Assembly: GCF_021917145.1 (NCBI RefSeq)
Contig: NW_025813796.1
Coordinates: 744,001 to 808,000 of the forward strand
Source: Hypomesus transpacificus
Lineage: Eukaryota > Chordata > Actinopteri > Osmeriformes > Osmeridae
Reading direction: 5' to 3'
DNA length: 64,000 nucleotides
Every line of letters begins with the position of its first letter. Position 1 is the stretch's first letter. The translations under genes and the position numbers were made by a program. The notes beneath the pieces were generated by a model. It made no database searches. It saw only the letters and a program-made list of their open reading frames with translations, and was not told the DNA's origin. Of the stretch, positions 45,940 to 58,649 are shown in pieces.

Positions 45940-46337
45940 GGAAAAACTTGAATTTCCCTGGTTGGACAACCTTTATTTGGGGCTTTAATTGCTATTCCAC
46001 AATTGTTTAGTTTTTTACTACTGTCTGCTATTGACTATTTCTCTGGCTCTGATAGTTATGTATTTCTCTCTATATATTATTCCTCCCATTCTCCCACACG
46101 CTGGCAAAGTCAAGCCACAAAAAAAATCAAGGATTAATTTCCCATCCATGCGATGACTCTGTGAAGTTTAACTTTAATTTAAATATAAACGTGATTCATT
46201 TACAATACAGTCACATGTCAACATTTTGGCGTTGAGGACGTATCGACTACGTCACATGTACGCTTCTGGTTCCACCACACACACACACACACACACACAC
46301 ACAAGACAGAGTTGCACAAGCAAGCTGAAGAGTAATA
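45940..46337 (+). other. crybb1-acads intergenic region
   Basis: About 400 bases with a CA microsatellite at 46276-46303. It must hold the acads promoter; no TATA box is evident. Confidence 0.5.
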
Positions 46338-49300
46338 ATGGCAGCACTTTTCAAAGCAAAGAAAGGTTAGTATTAGCGCTTTAACTATTGATTAATATGA
46401 GATACCTCCATTCACGAATAACACGTTTACTTCAAACGTCTTATTAAGGCAAAGGTCAAACAGCTGACAAAGTAAAACAACTGAAAGGGCTTGCTAGCAG
46501 GAAGATTGGCTAAGCTAGTTATCAAACAAGCAGATCGGTAGTTAATTAGGTTGCTTTTAAAGCCACCCTGATTTAATGAATGCGGTCGTGTAATTGCAAT
46601 GGTAATGTCGCTAACGAGTGCTAGCTTGTTGTTTTAAATGGGGTTAAGTAAGGACTAGTAGCATTGCTAGCAGCTAGCTAATTGTCAGGTTAGATAACGA
46701 TTGTTCGCTATCTCGCCACATTTACAGTTAACATCTCATGCCAGGGCTTAATACATGTTATTTATCTACATTTAGTTAATTTTGAAAGGGTTAGTTGTAA
46801 AATTTGACATGCATTGATATTTGAAGCAGTGGTTCCCAGTGCGAGCGCGTGCATGCACTACTAGAAAGGTTGTGAGCGCGCATACGCAGGGCGACCTTTC
46901 ACCCAATTCTGCAGGTTGTCCTCCCGGTTGACACTTTTCCAACCATAGCAATTAGGCTCTTTTTTTTTTTTAGGTGCCAATTATATTTTTACTTGTAGTT
47001 AATGTGTCTGCACTCTGCACCTACAACGACAAATAACAGAAAACAAAAAAAACACCCAAGATTGTGATTCAACAATAATGTTATGACAGATGAATCAAGG
47101 TTTTATCCATCTTCCGTCTCTCCCCCAGCCCTGGGGCTGTGTCTAAGTGGCTGCCGTGGACTAACACAGCTTGCCGAGCTACCTGAGATGCACCAGATGC
47201 TCAGGCAGACATGTAGAGACTACGCCGACCGAGAGCTAGCTCCTATTGCCGCGCAACTAGACAAGGAACACAGGTACCCTGCCAAACAGGTACACGCACC
47301 CCTCTACCAAACCCCAAACGACTCGCACTCAGATCCATCCATCCAAGATCCCGTTGTGTGCATGCTAGTTACATCGAGCCTTGTCCCCTTGCGTTTGTTT
47401 CCCCATGTAGGTACGAGAGCTGGGTGAGATGGGCGTGATGGCCATCGAGGTACCAGAGGAGCTGGGGGGAGCTGGGATGGACTACCTGGCCTACAGTCTG
47501 GCCGTGGAGGAGATCAGTCGAGGATGTGCCAGTACAGGAGTGGTGGTTTCTGTCAACAACGTACGTGTTTTGGCCCACCGGGCTGAATGCCCAAATGACC
47601 TTGCAGCCTTGGTCAGTGTAGTGAGGCCCTCCCTCTCACTGTATCCCGTTGAGCATTTAAACCGTTTGCCTTCCAGTCTCTCTACATCGGCCCTGTGTTG
47701 AAGTATGGAACAGAGGAGCAGAAACGGGAGTGGATTCCTCCCTTCACCACAGGAGAGAAAGTTGGCTGCTTCTCCCTCAGTGAACCAGGTACACACACAC
47801 ACACACTCTCACACACACACACACTCACAGACACACACACACACACCGACACACAGACACACACACACACACACTCACACACACACACACTCACTCACTC
47901 ACTCACTCACTCACTCACTCACTCACTCACACACTCTCTCACACACTCTCTCACACACTCACTCACACACACACTCATTCACTCACTCACACACACACTC
48001 AAACGTACACAGTACACACAAATCATGGCAGGAGGTCATCCACTTACTTCTTTTCGACCTCAACTGGAGTTCTTTACCCCGCTCTCTCTTTTTCCCTGAG
48101 TTCACCCGCTCATCTCGTTCTGCCCCAGGTAACGGCAGTGACGCGGGGGCGGCGTCCACGCTGGCCCAGCAGGACGGAGACGAGTGGGTGCTGAACGGGA
48201 CCAAAGCCTGGATCACCAACAGCTGGGACGCCTCCGCCACGGTCGTCTTCGCCACGACCGACAAGAAACTCAAACACAAGGTCAGGAACACGCCTACCCT
48301 CGGAGGCGATGTGATTGGCCGATGGCCGTGTTAGGCGTGGATGCGATTGGCCCCCTCGTGAGGCGTGGATGTGATTGGCCACGGTTACACGTATCGTCTG
48401 TCCTTCCCCCTTGGCTTCCGCTCTGTGCAGGGCATCAGTGCTTTCCTCGTCCCCATGCCTCACCCGGGCCTGTCCCTGGGCAAGAAGGAGGACAAGCTGG
48501 GCATCAGGGCGTCGTCCACCGCCAACGTCATCCTGGAGGACTGCAGGATTCCACTGGGCAACATGCTGGGCCCCCGAGGGGCAGGGTTCAAGATCGCTAT
48601 GGTGGGTTTTGAGTGTGCTATTTTACTTCAAAAAGCTTGCAAATGACACCCCGCCCCCTCACCTATAAAACACTCCAACTTGACTATCTCTTCTCGTGGC
48701 TGTGTGCCAGCGCTCTGCGCTGCACTGTGTGGGGGTGATATGCACTCAACTGACTTGTATCTGCATTTGGAATAGTAGGAGTCGCGTGCGCACAATTACG
48801 CTCCTGTTGGGAGAGGTGTTTGATGTCTGTTCCCCTGTAGCAAACTCTGGACAGTGGGCGTATCGGTATAGCTTCCCAGGCCCTTGGTATCGCACAGGCT
48901 TCCCTAGACTGCGCTGCGGACTACTCCCACAAGCGCATTGCGTTTGGCGCCCCCATCGGCAAGATGCAGGCCATACAGGTAGGCGGGGCACGTTTTCAGG
49001 TCTGGTTAGAATGATTTGCCGGGTGCTTGGCTGCTCGTGTTTACCGAGGCGCGCGTTTTGGCGTTCCGCAGTTTAAACTGGCCGACATGGCCGTGGCGTT
49101 GGAGAGCGCTCGCCTGCTCACCTGGAAGTCAGCGCTGCTACGAGATGCCAAGATGCCCTACTCGAAGGTACACAGACCCCCCCCCCCCTCTCGTTCCCTC
49201 CATCTCTTTTCCTTCCTCTCTCGTCCCTCGTTTTCCCCCCTTGCCGAGCAAAACGTTCCATTTTGTTGTTGACAATCGTGACCCCCTCGGTTGTTTTAGA

Positions 49301-49746
49301 GAGCTCCAGCACTCCGATTCCTTCCTCACCGTGCTTCCTGTTTCCTGTCCCCACAGGAAGCAGCCATGGCCAAACTGGCTGCGTCCGAGGCTGCCACCTT
49401 CTGTGCTCACCAGGTAAGACACGACCGTCCTCTGGCTCGGCCAATAGGATTGGATGTTTAGACCGAAAACATACCCCTGTCTATCCAGTATTTTTAGACT
49501 GTTAGTTATGCCCGTTTTCATATATCTGTTGAATGCATCTCCGACATTTCTTTACTATTCTTTCCATCAACTCTCATGTGGAATCAAAAAAAGGCCATCC
49601 AGGTTTTGGGAGGAATGGGTTATGTGACGGACATGCCAGCGGAGAGACACTACCGGGACGCTCGCATCACAGAAATCTACGAGGGCACCAGTGAGATCCA
49701 GAGACTGGTCATCGCCGGACAGCTACTCAAGGAATACCAGCAGTAG
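46338..49746 (+). CDS. acads: Short-chain acyl-CoA dehydrogenase, mitochondrial
   Basis: FAD enzyme of the mitochondrial matrix that oxidises butyryl-CoA-length substrates in the first step of beta-oxidation. Ten coding exons, 46338-46365, 47129-47289, 47411-47560, 47677-47788, 48129-48280, 48431-48601, 48841-48978, 49072-49167, 49357-49413 and 49594-49746, keep frame and give 405 residues (human 412). Seen: a short basic transit peptide (MAALFKAKK plus the next exon), [39 protein letters not shown] (family signature), [63 protein letters not shown] and [15 protein letters not shown], in which the Glu of YEGT is the catalytic base. All expected motifs are intact. The last exon uses an unusual A-rich 3' splice site. 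Confidence 0.97.
47789..48005 (+). repeat. CA and CACT/CTCA microsatellite cluster in acads intron 4
   Basis: CA dinucleotides followed by ACTC tetranucleotide repeats (about 47889-47930) and mixed CA/CTCT repeats fill most of the intron. Confidence 0.9.
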
Positions 49747-50663
49747 CATTCAGGCTGTGCTCTGGTTGGAAGTAGCCTTTCATATGGATCTAGGATCAGG
49801 CGATCTCACCACGGGTCCGAACCCTTCATCATCCAGATATTGACTAGAGATACTGTATGGGCTATCATCCAGTCCATCAACACCAAAGGGCTATTACAGT
49901 CGGAACGGCTGGGTTCCAACACCCAGTACGTCTTTGAGTTTCCGATCTGCTGCTCTCCCTCATCCCCCCATTTGAAGAGTAACCGTGATAAAACGCCCCT
50001 TTCAAGAACATTTATTGATGTGATAAGACTAACCTGCCTTACAAACGTTCATCTTTTGCTGTGCCTGCAACCCGGATTCCTTAGATATTAGGACGACAGC
50101 TGACTTTTGCTCCGAGAATCTGGGGAAATCATCAAGTACTAAGACTTTGAAGCTGTTTCTCGCACCATCTGTTGTTTTTGTGTGTGTGTGCTGTAATACC
50201 CATTCTTACAAGAAGGGGGCAGCGATGCATCTCAGCTGCCTTTTTCCCCTTAAACATCACCAGAGCGCACACCACACTTGAAGGATGGACACTGGTTCAG
50301 GATCTACATAGATGTGTTTGAGACCAGACTGCTTTTAGGTGGATGGAGCCTTACTGTGACTCTGTCCATCTATTGCCATGTCGTAGGCGAGTGGTAGCCA
50401 AACAGCGGAGTCTAAGAACATGTCTGGTCAACTTTTGATTGCATCAAAATGGTGTAAGCCTACCAGGTTATGATCCTAAAGTTTGCGGTTTGATCCGAAG
50501 CAACGTTTAGTGCGGGAGTTTCAATCACTGTCAACTTGATCTGTTTGATTATTTAAGACTGTGCTCTGTGTAGCGCATTGTAGGACGTGAACTGCACAGT
50601 CCTGGCCTGTGCCTCAACAAACTGCTAATGTACATATTTTACAAAGTTATGAAGCAAAAGGAA

Positions 50664-50669
50664 AATAAA
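50664..50669 (+). terminator. acads polyadenylation signal
   Basis: AATAAA about 920 bases after the stop codon, followed by T/G-rich sequence. Confidence 0.65.
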
Positions 50670-50891
50670 ATCAAAAGATCTCATCTGTGAGTTGTCCCTT
50701 TATTGTAAATGAGATGAGTACTGTAGTGCACAAGCAGGGGATTGTCTTGTAGCCGTGTGCGCACTCATGGGATGAAATAGGCCCCTGCACAGTCTGGGCT
50801 TGATGTTAAACAATGAATAATTGATGTCCCAGGCAGTCATACAAAAAAGTCAAGATTCTGCTACCTGCTCGCAGAGGACATTTTGAACTAG

Positions 50892-51082
50892 GGAGTCAGA
50901 TGGCTGAGCGGTGAGGGAGTCGGGCTAGTAATCAGAAGATTGCTGGATCGATTCCCCGCCGTGCCAAATGACGTTGTGTCCTTGGGCAAGGCACTTCACC
51001 CTACTTGCCTCGGGGGGAATGTCCCTGTACTTACTGTAAGTCGCGCTGGATAAGAGCGTCTGCTAAATGACTAAATGTAATG
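50892..51082 (+). repeat. tRNA-derived SINE (tRNA-Leu/Ser-like head), copy 1
   Basis: Head GTCAGATGGCTGAGCGGTGA (box A) and GGATCGATTCC (box B), body GACGTTGTGTCCTTGGGCAA, tail AAGAGCGTCTGCTAAATGAC. The same element is at 56594 and 63572, and a headless copy is at 58538. Confidence 0.85.
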
Positions 51083-52316
51083 AACTCACATTGATCTCTT
51101 TGTTTGTCATTAGACATTAAACTAAGCTGCTCTGTACAGGGTGTACAACCAAGGCATCGAGGAAGTGTATGCTAACGCAATCAGGATCTCTCATCACATC
51201 TCTTCCTCCAGTTTGGTGCTGTCGGTATTCTCTCCACAGATGATATCAGGGAGTAGACCTAATGTGTTCCCTGTCCCTGTACAAGACTGGGTTACTGGGG
51301 CAGAGGTCACGGTGTTTGTGATTTCCACAGTACACATGCATGTGTATGGGTTTATCAGGGAGTCTGGCTTCCTTCCTGTTGATGTGTGGTGCTCTCACAC
51401 GATCCTGTTTGTTTGGTGTGTTCCACTGGGCCAAGTCCTCTAACTAGGTCAAGTTTCCTGGTCTTCCTGCAGATCCTGGTCATGATACAGTGGATTGCAT
51501 GCGTGCTGTTGAATTGGCCTTGCACGCTCCTACTTGCATAGTCATGTCAGAGACATGGATTTGTAAGGATTCAGACACACACTCAAAAGATGTTTTTCTG
51601 TGTTTTTATTTCTCTTTGGGGTGATTGTGTGCCTTTGTTAGGCCTACATTATTTTGTGTTTTACTGCTGTACAACCTATTGTCCCATGTGGGGACAAATC
51701 AAGTTTCCACTTACAACTTGAAAAAGTGTAAAAATGCTTGTACAATATTGTTTATTACAAAAACGGATATACAACAATACATTGTGGAAGAAAACAATCA
51801 TTTGATACACAAAAACTGCAGAGCAAATGCATTCGAAAACAATCATTTGATACACAAAAACTGCAGAGCAAATGCATTCATATGTAAATGAGTCCCTTGG
51901 ATTACAATAGGAAATCACATTGGTCTGATCAGGCTACGCTACAAAGGAAGCATCTATGTGGAAACAGACAGTCTAAAAAGTACATCTGTCAGGACGTGAC
52001 TATTAATAACCAGACACTGGACAGAACAATACGCCATTCAGATAGTTCACATACCACGTCATACCACTTGGGCAAGACAATGGCCATATGTGTCCGACAG
52101 TCACAACATTATACATGAGGCATAAACAAAATGTCTATATAATAACTGTGGGAAAATGAACATCATTCAGAAGAATCTAAATCATGCAAAAAATCTGAGT
52201 TCAGGCAACACTTTAGTTGATTCGGTAAGTCCACAAATACAAATGTAACCCATTACTTTCCGGTTCACACCGGAGAGATTTGGTCCGATTTTTGCGCACA
52301 AGTCCACTTTATCGGC
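51083..52316 (-). other. Intergenic region and claudin 3' UTR
   Basis: No gene is seen between the SINE and about 51600. Minus-strand AATAAA signals near 51605 and 51751 could end the claudin transcript, so 51600-52316 is probably its 3' UTR. It includes an exact 45-bp tandem duplication at 51790-51879. Confidence 0.5.
51790..51879 (+). repeat. Exact 45-bp tandem duplication
   Basis: Two adjacent identical 45-base copies (51790-51834 and 51835-51879), each containing CATTTGATACACAAAAACTG. Confidence 0.95.
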
Positions 52317-52964
52317 CTACACATAATGTTTTTTATCAAATTCACCGTTGGAAGTGATGCTTTTAGTGGGAGCGTATTTGATGGAGTAGGTGCCTCCCAC
52401 ATTCTCAGGACAGGAGCAACACAGCAAGGTTCCCCCGAGCAGGAGCAGGGCCGTTGCAGCCCAGCCGATGTAGATCGAAGCTCCAATCTCTCTTTTCATG
52501 GACGGTGGCACGGCAGGGTCGTAAAAGTCGACTATGATTCGGTTGGCCATCCAGCAGAGAGGAGCCAGGGCAAACAGCCCACTGATGATGTAAATCACAC
52601 CACCAGCGTTAACAACCTTGGCTTTTACTGATTCGGTTGTAAGGCAGTTGGTACACTGGGCACCTGCAATCGTTACTGTCAGCCCGGCAACCCCTAACAC
52701 GGCCGAGATGACGGTGAGGGCGCGCGCCGTCTGCAGGTCTTGGGTGAGGGCAAGAACGGAATCGTGCGTCTTGCACTGCATCTGTCCTGTGCTTTGCACC
52801 ACGCAAGACATCCAGAGACCGTCCCAGATGGTCTGAGCAACGAGAATGTTTGACTCAATGAACGCAGTCACCTTCCACATGGGAAGACCACATGCGACCA
52901 TCCCCAGTAATGATCCAGCGACGCAAAACCCCAGGCCCAGATACTCCAGACACGCCGAAAGCAT
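52317..52964 (-). CDS. cldn5: Claudin-5-like tight-junction protein
   Basis: Four-helix membrane protein of tight junctions; claudin-5 seals brain endothelium. Single exon of 215 residues, as for mammalian CLDN5 (218). Seen: first helix with LGLGFCVAGSLLGMVACGLP, the family signature W-GLW-C-C in TIWDGLWMSCVVQSTGQMQC, Arg after helix 1 loop residues (DLQTARALTV), helices 2-4 (VISAVLGVAGLTVTIAGAQC; GGVIYIISGLFALAPLCW; GASIYIGWAATALLLLGG), FYDPAVPPSMKREIG in loop 2, and a C-terminal PDZ-binding end DKKHYV. The combination of FYDP-VP-S, YIGWAATALL and DKK-YV matches claudin-5. septin5 lying next along the sequence matches human 22q11.21, where CLDN5 and SEPTIN5 are neighbours. Teleosts have two copies; which one this is cannot be told. 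Confidence 0.9.
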   Translation of the reverse strand: MLSACLEYLGLGFCVAGSLLGMVACGLPMWKVTAFIESNILVAQTIWDGLWMSCVVQSTGQMQCKTHDSVLALTQDLQTARALTVISAVLGVAGLTVTIAGAQCTNCLTTESVKAKVVNAGGVIYIISGLFALAPLCWMANRIIVDFYDPAVPPSMKREIGASIYIGWAATALLLLGGTLLCCSCPENVGGTYSIKYAPTKSITSNGEFDKKHYV

Positions 52965-55900
52965 GGTTTAGACTTGATGTCAACTTCTTCAGATTAAGAA
53001 TTGTTATTATTAAGAATAGCAGTAGGGCTATCTTGTACAATATTACGTTTAAATGTATAGTTGTGATATCTATAATTGACTAATAAAAAAAGGTACAAAT
53101 GTCTAAGGTACAAATGCCCGGACACAACTTACTGTGCCGACGAACCGAATCGACTGTCTACGACTGGGTATCAGACTTCACGTTTATCAGACCAGAGAGC
53201 ACTAGACTGACTCCACACTTGCACACACATGTCAAAACAAATCTGAAACTATGAACCAATAAGCGCCAGGCGCGTCTCTGGCTCAGCCAATGAGGAGTTG
53301 GAGGAGAGGCAGAGAGCGGCACATTGGCAGCCATGAGTAGCAGCAGTGATTAAATCAATGACTAGTTTTTTTTTGCGGTAATAAGAACAAATTAATTGTG
53401 ACCTAGAAGAAACTGCAAGAAAGAGGTGTTTGGCACAGTGGTATAGAGTTCTATCGCGGAGGATATAAGGAATATTTAAGGAATGTAGATAAATAACGGT
53501 GTTTTTTCTCTGTTTCACTCTAGAGTCGAAAAGGCTCGATACCATCCAATAATGAAGCGATTTACAGCAATCCATTAGCCGGTTTTAGGAAGTTACTATA
53601 TGGCTAATAAGAAACCTCTCAAACACACACACATACACACTCAAACTCAAACACGTGCACACACAGGATAAACTGCATTGCAACGGATAGTGAATGTTTT
53701 GAAACGCTTTATTGTGTTCAGGTTGTGTTGTTGAAATGTTCCTTTAAATCTGTCCCATTTATCCGATGTTCGACTAAGATCAGACATGTTTTTTTCCCAA
53801 GTAGACGGTAGAATATTGCACGCTCAGCCTTGTGTGTACTTCTAAACTGTATGTGAGAAGAAGAAAGAAAGAGATGTATAAACAACTACCATATTCTTCA
53901 TTAGAAGTATGGGTTATTTACAGTTGGCCCGTTTAAGTTTCAAAAGTAATCATCCCTTGGCGAATGTGAAACCAAACTGCTAGATGGGTACTCCAAAAGG
54001 AGGGAAATGGCGTGTGCGTGTGCGCATCTGTGTGTGCAAGTTGAGGGCCACTCAACAGTGTTTACTCGAAAGAAAAGTGATGCATGCTGATAATAATTTG
54101 GGCCACACCTAATTCCTCTATTACCATGTGGGAACGTTCCTGTGGAAGTCTCAAGCAGTCAATCCCTCTTCCACAAGTAGACTCCGTCTCCTTAGAGGGC
54201 CGTTGATCGGGCTTGAAGGTACCCAGAGGGGGGGTTCCGCCCCTCACACTAGCTTGTTTCGACGCAGCCATGTCCAGCAAACATAAACAGGGCGGAGGGA
54301 AATCTGGGATGCTCTGATAATGGCTCATAAATTATTTTCGCTAAACAGGCACAGAGGCTTTGACGTTAATGGTGACGGAGACATGACCAGGAAAAAAAAA
54401 ACAGTTTCTCAAAGCCAGAGAAGTGATCGAGACCAAGGAACTGTTTGTAAGAGAGATAATTGTGGCAGTTCCTTGATGGTTTTTGTCATGAAATTCTATA
54501 TTCAGGTCACAATGCTAATAATCATAGGTATAGTTTTCGATAATCTTTTTGCAAAATGATTTGCCTTTCACTTTTGCTAAGATTGTTATTCGATGGGTTG
54601 TATTCAATGACATGTAACAACATGTATTTTATAAAGATTTTGGCTTTAACATGCTGACGAAAAGCACATTTCTTAAAGAAAACTCAATCAACCATCGTCC
54701 TTTAGGAAAGTTTGTTTATCGGACAGAGTGTGTTGGATCGCTTAAACCAAGAGCCTAAACACTCCCAAGACAATAGTCAATAGATTTCAACTCTGCTTTG
54801 TGTGAGGTGGGGATGGGGAGGTGACCAGGTGTTTCCTATTCAGCCACGGTATGTGTGACTGAGCGCGTGTGCACAGGCACACACACTTAGTGTTCACGTG
54901 GCAGGTGCTTGTAAGCCCTGTAGACTGGCATCTATGCTGGAGGGTGGTGTATGGATTGGAAGGTAGACCCATGTCATTTTCAAGGCTGTGAACTTGCCGG
55001 CCAGCGAGGGGAGAGGGGGAAAATATTGTCACGCAATAGAGATGATTAATTCCTTGTCTGTGCGAACTTTCATGGCGATTAAAGCCCTTTCTGATTTCCG
55101 ATTCTGACGATGAAAGTGTTGAGCTTTCTAAGCTTCTTGCTTTTGGTCTTTTTGACTCGATTCTCTAGTGTGTTCGGTCAAGTGTGGCTCAGTCATAATT
55201 GAAAGGAGTGAAGCAAGGTGGTTGTGGTGGTGGTGGTGGTGGTGGGGGGGAGGACTGAAAGGAAGGAGAATTGCAAGGATGTCCTGTCTCTTATAACTTC
55301 CCTGTCCTGGCCATTGTTCTCTGTGAACCCCCTTCCCCTCCCCAACGCATTTCTTCTCCACGTCAACTCTTTATTATTCTCACACTGACACACCAGCTAC
55401 TGTATGGGTCTGCCACTTGCTTCTTGTGTTTGATGCCTTCCTGAGGCCTCTTTTCTGGGAGTCAGCACGACCTCTGGCCACAGGTGACCTCCGCAGTCAA
55501 CACATCGACGTCGCAAAGATTGTCAGAGAGACTGGGGGAGAGAAAACATGATATATTCCTGTTGTCTATAAGATGGGTAGAGTATGGTTTGATGGACTCA
55601 TGTGTCATCATGCTGTGCGAGATAACTGGCCTGCCGGTTAGTCAGGGTGAGGGGGTTTCCGGCCATAGCTGGACATGATGAGTCATGGTGTAGGAGCTGA
55701 GATGTGTCACCGCTCACTTTGGGCTCATTTTGGTTTTAGGGCCTTAACTGATTGGATCTGCTGATCTCACTAATCCTATTAACTTGCCCAACCTTGCTGC
55801 CCAAATGTGTGCGCCATGGCCTCTTTCCTCTGTACTCTCCCTGTGACTCCTCCACGCGTCCTCAGCTGGTGTGGGTCCCGCTTGTGGAAGCGCAGAGAGT

Positions 55901-56593
55901 GTGTACCGTAGGCCGAGAGTAGGACAGGGGAGAGGAGGCCACAGTTCAGGATTGAGACGCTGCCAGGGGCCGCTGTGTGATTCTGATGGTGGTGAAGCCA
56001 GCTGGAGTCACACTGTCTTTTTCCTCGGGGTTTATCCCACTGGAGACAGACGGGGCACATTGTTTACATTGCTGTGTATTTATAGGTGTTTTTTTCGGGC
56101 ATGTTTTTTTGCTGTTGATGGTATCAGCTGGACAAGTGTTGTGACTCATCTTGATAAGATGACCTTGCCCAACTGCCAAAGCAAAGTCGGGTGGCACAGT
56201 TCTGGACAGGTGTGGACGTTGTAGGGGTAAAATCCAAACTTTATCTCGTCATCCTAGATCCTAGAGTGGATTCATCTTTCTTTTTCTGGTCTGAAGGGGA
56301 CACATCTGTGAGTCAGCTCTCTCAGTGAGTCTTGAGAGTCAAATAACTCTTCTGGTCTCCTCTTGTTGTTTTTACATGTGCTTGTTTTGATTTCCGGGAC
56401 CATTTCGGCCTTATCTCTACATTCAGCCCATTTCCTCCTTGGAACAACACTATTTCCTGTTGTCATTAAGAGCAATCAGGGAGATAACAGAGTGACTTCA
56501 AGACTGTCTTTCTCTCGCCCTCTTCTCTCCCTGTCTCTTTCTCCCTGCAATTAAGCAAGATAAAACGTCACACAGTAAAGATACTATACATAC

Positions 56594-56773
56594 GGGAGTC
56601 AGATGGCTAAGTGGTGAGGGAGTCAGGCTAGTAATCAGAAGGTTGCCGGATCGATTCCCCACCGTGCCAAATGACGTTGTGTCCTTGGGCAAGGCATTTC
56701 ACCCTACTTGCCTCGGGGGGAATGTCCCTGTACTTACTGTAAGTCGCTCTGGATAAGAGCGTTTGCTAAATGT
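56594..56773 (+). repeat. tRNA-derived SINE, copy 2
   Basis: Same family as 50892: GTCAGATGGCTAAGTGGTGA, GGATCGATTCCCC, GACGTTGTGTCCTTGGGCAA and GTCGCTCTGGATAAGAGCGT in order. Confidence 0.85.
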
Positions 56774-58126
56774 ACACTCACACCATTTTGAAAACAAGAT
56801 GCAAAAGGTTCTTCCTTTGCTGAATGTCGTGAAAAGAACAACACGCCACCAACTTTCTCTTTTTCTATCAGTCTGCGCTCGAAAAAATCAACGTTTTCCG
56901 GCTTTGCCCGCCCCTGTCTTCTCCCTCAATTGTTTCCCTGCGGAGGGGAAAAGGAGAAACATCTTGTTCGGAACACAGCGTTCCTTCTGTGATTTAGTGT
57001 TCTCTATAGGGAGCCACGGAGGAGTCCGTGTGAGGGGCCATTGTGTGGGTGTGGACCCTCCAACCAGTTCTCTCATATCCTGGCTGAAGTCATCATGTGA
57101 CCCTGTGCGACACCTCTGTGCGTGGGGATCAACAGGCGGGCCACACTCAAATCCACGCGCGGGTCGCGGTGTGCGCAGCAGACCCACACTCATACACGCA
57201 CGGCCACGCTCGCTCACTCCATACTGAGAGATAAACCCTTACATCTAAACAAGACATTTAGTCCGACGAGTCCATTGAGATTGTACTCTGGGTCTGAGGG
57301 AATGTTAAATATCCTTGTTAGTACAGAGGACTCATCTCCAGTTACATCGCAGTTATGTACTGGACAAGCAAAAGCGTGCTAGTATAGCTCGTCAATATCA
57401 TGCGCTGACTGAAGAAGCAAACTGAGCCATGTGCTCCAGGGTTGTTGCTTCTGGCTGATGTCCATGCTTCCGTCATTACACTGAGGTCACGTCCACCTCC
57501 TGGTCATTAGCAGGTCTGAGAGAACAATAACTGCTGGCCTTGTAAGAATATAAAAAGGAAATAATGCGCAGGACTTGACCTGGATTGATCGCGTCGGTAA
57601 AAACGTTCAGTGTAAGGGTGGTGATATTGTTCATTCGAGAATTACGATTGTGGCATTGCTGTGGAGATGTATTGGTGTGACAGAATGTTCCAGACCTCCC
57701 TTGGGGGTGAAGCAGAGATTTAGGTTGGATAAGATAAGAGTCAGCAGGGGAAATCGAGAAGTAGAAAAGAAGATGTGGACCCCAGACATCTCTGTGTGAG
57801 TAGAGAACGTTGTCCCTCCTGAGCTGAACACTGGATATCCACGAGGCTCAAGTCATGATGGAAACATGGGAAAAGAGTGTCGCTGTGGCCTTGGGGAGTG
57901 GGGTCAAGAATGTTTGGGTGGCCAGTGTGTGTGTGGGGGGTGGGGGGGTGAGGGGCTTGGGGGGGGGGGGGAGTGCAGCTGGGAACTCATTGTCAGAACC
58001 TGTACTGACGCTGGTGTGAAAGCACAGGAAACAAGTCAGTCATGGCCACCCTGCCTCTGCCCTGGTCCTGTGTTCCCATCATTGTTCCCTTCCCCTCCAC
58101 AGGTACGTGTCAGCCCTGCAGGATGT

Positions 58127-58147
58127 GGGCTCTCTCTCTCTCTCTCC

Positions 58148-58190
<43 letters not shown>

Positions 58191-58196
58191 CCTCTC

Positions 58197-58248
<52 letters not shown>

Positions 58249-58262
58249 CCCCCCCCCCCCTT
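58127..58262 (+). repeat. CT microsatellite with poly-C end
   Basis: CTCTCTCC repeats of about 120 bases ending in a run of about 15 C. Confidence 0.9.
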
Positions 58263-58537
58263 TCACTCTTCATTGCTGTAGTTCCCTCTCTCCCTCTCTC
58301 TATCTTCCTCTCACTCTCTCTTTCTCTCTTTCTAACCCATCTGGTAGCTCTTTCCTTTTATTTGTTGCTCTTCGATGTCATGTGATTGTTCCTTCATGCC
58401 ACTGTGTTCCTCTCTGGGAAGGGTCTTTACAATGGACCTCACAGAACTCATGCATGAGTGCAACACAGGACACAACTGATAATGACCGACCCGTTTCTCT
58501 GCTGATGTCTGCAAAGTGATGGATCCATTGTTTGGTA

Positions 58538-58640
58538 AATAACGTTGTGTCCTTGGGCAAGGCACTTCACCCTACTTGCCTCGGGAGAATGTCCCTGTAC
58601 TTACTGTAAGTCGCTCTGGACAAGAGTGTCGGCTAAATTA
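58538..58640 (+). repeat. Headless SINE copy (3' part only)
   Basis: Starts at ACGTTGTGTCCTTGGGCAAG and keeps the tail GTCGCTCTGGACAAGAGTGT; the tRNA-like head is absent. Confidence 0.8.
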
Positions 58641-58649
58641 ACATTTACA

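Noticed and set aside
47540-47690. Suspected frame break at the acads exon 3-4 join
   Set aside because: Re-reading the bases shows exon 4 starting TCTCTCTACATC at 47677, which joins in phase 0; the gene is intact.
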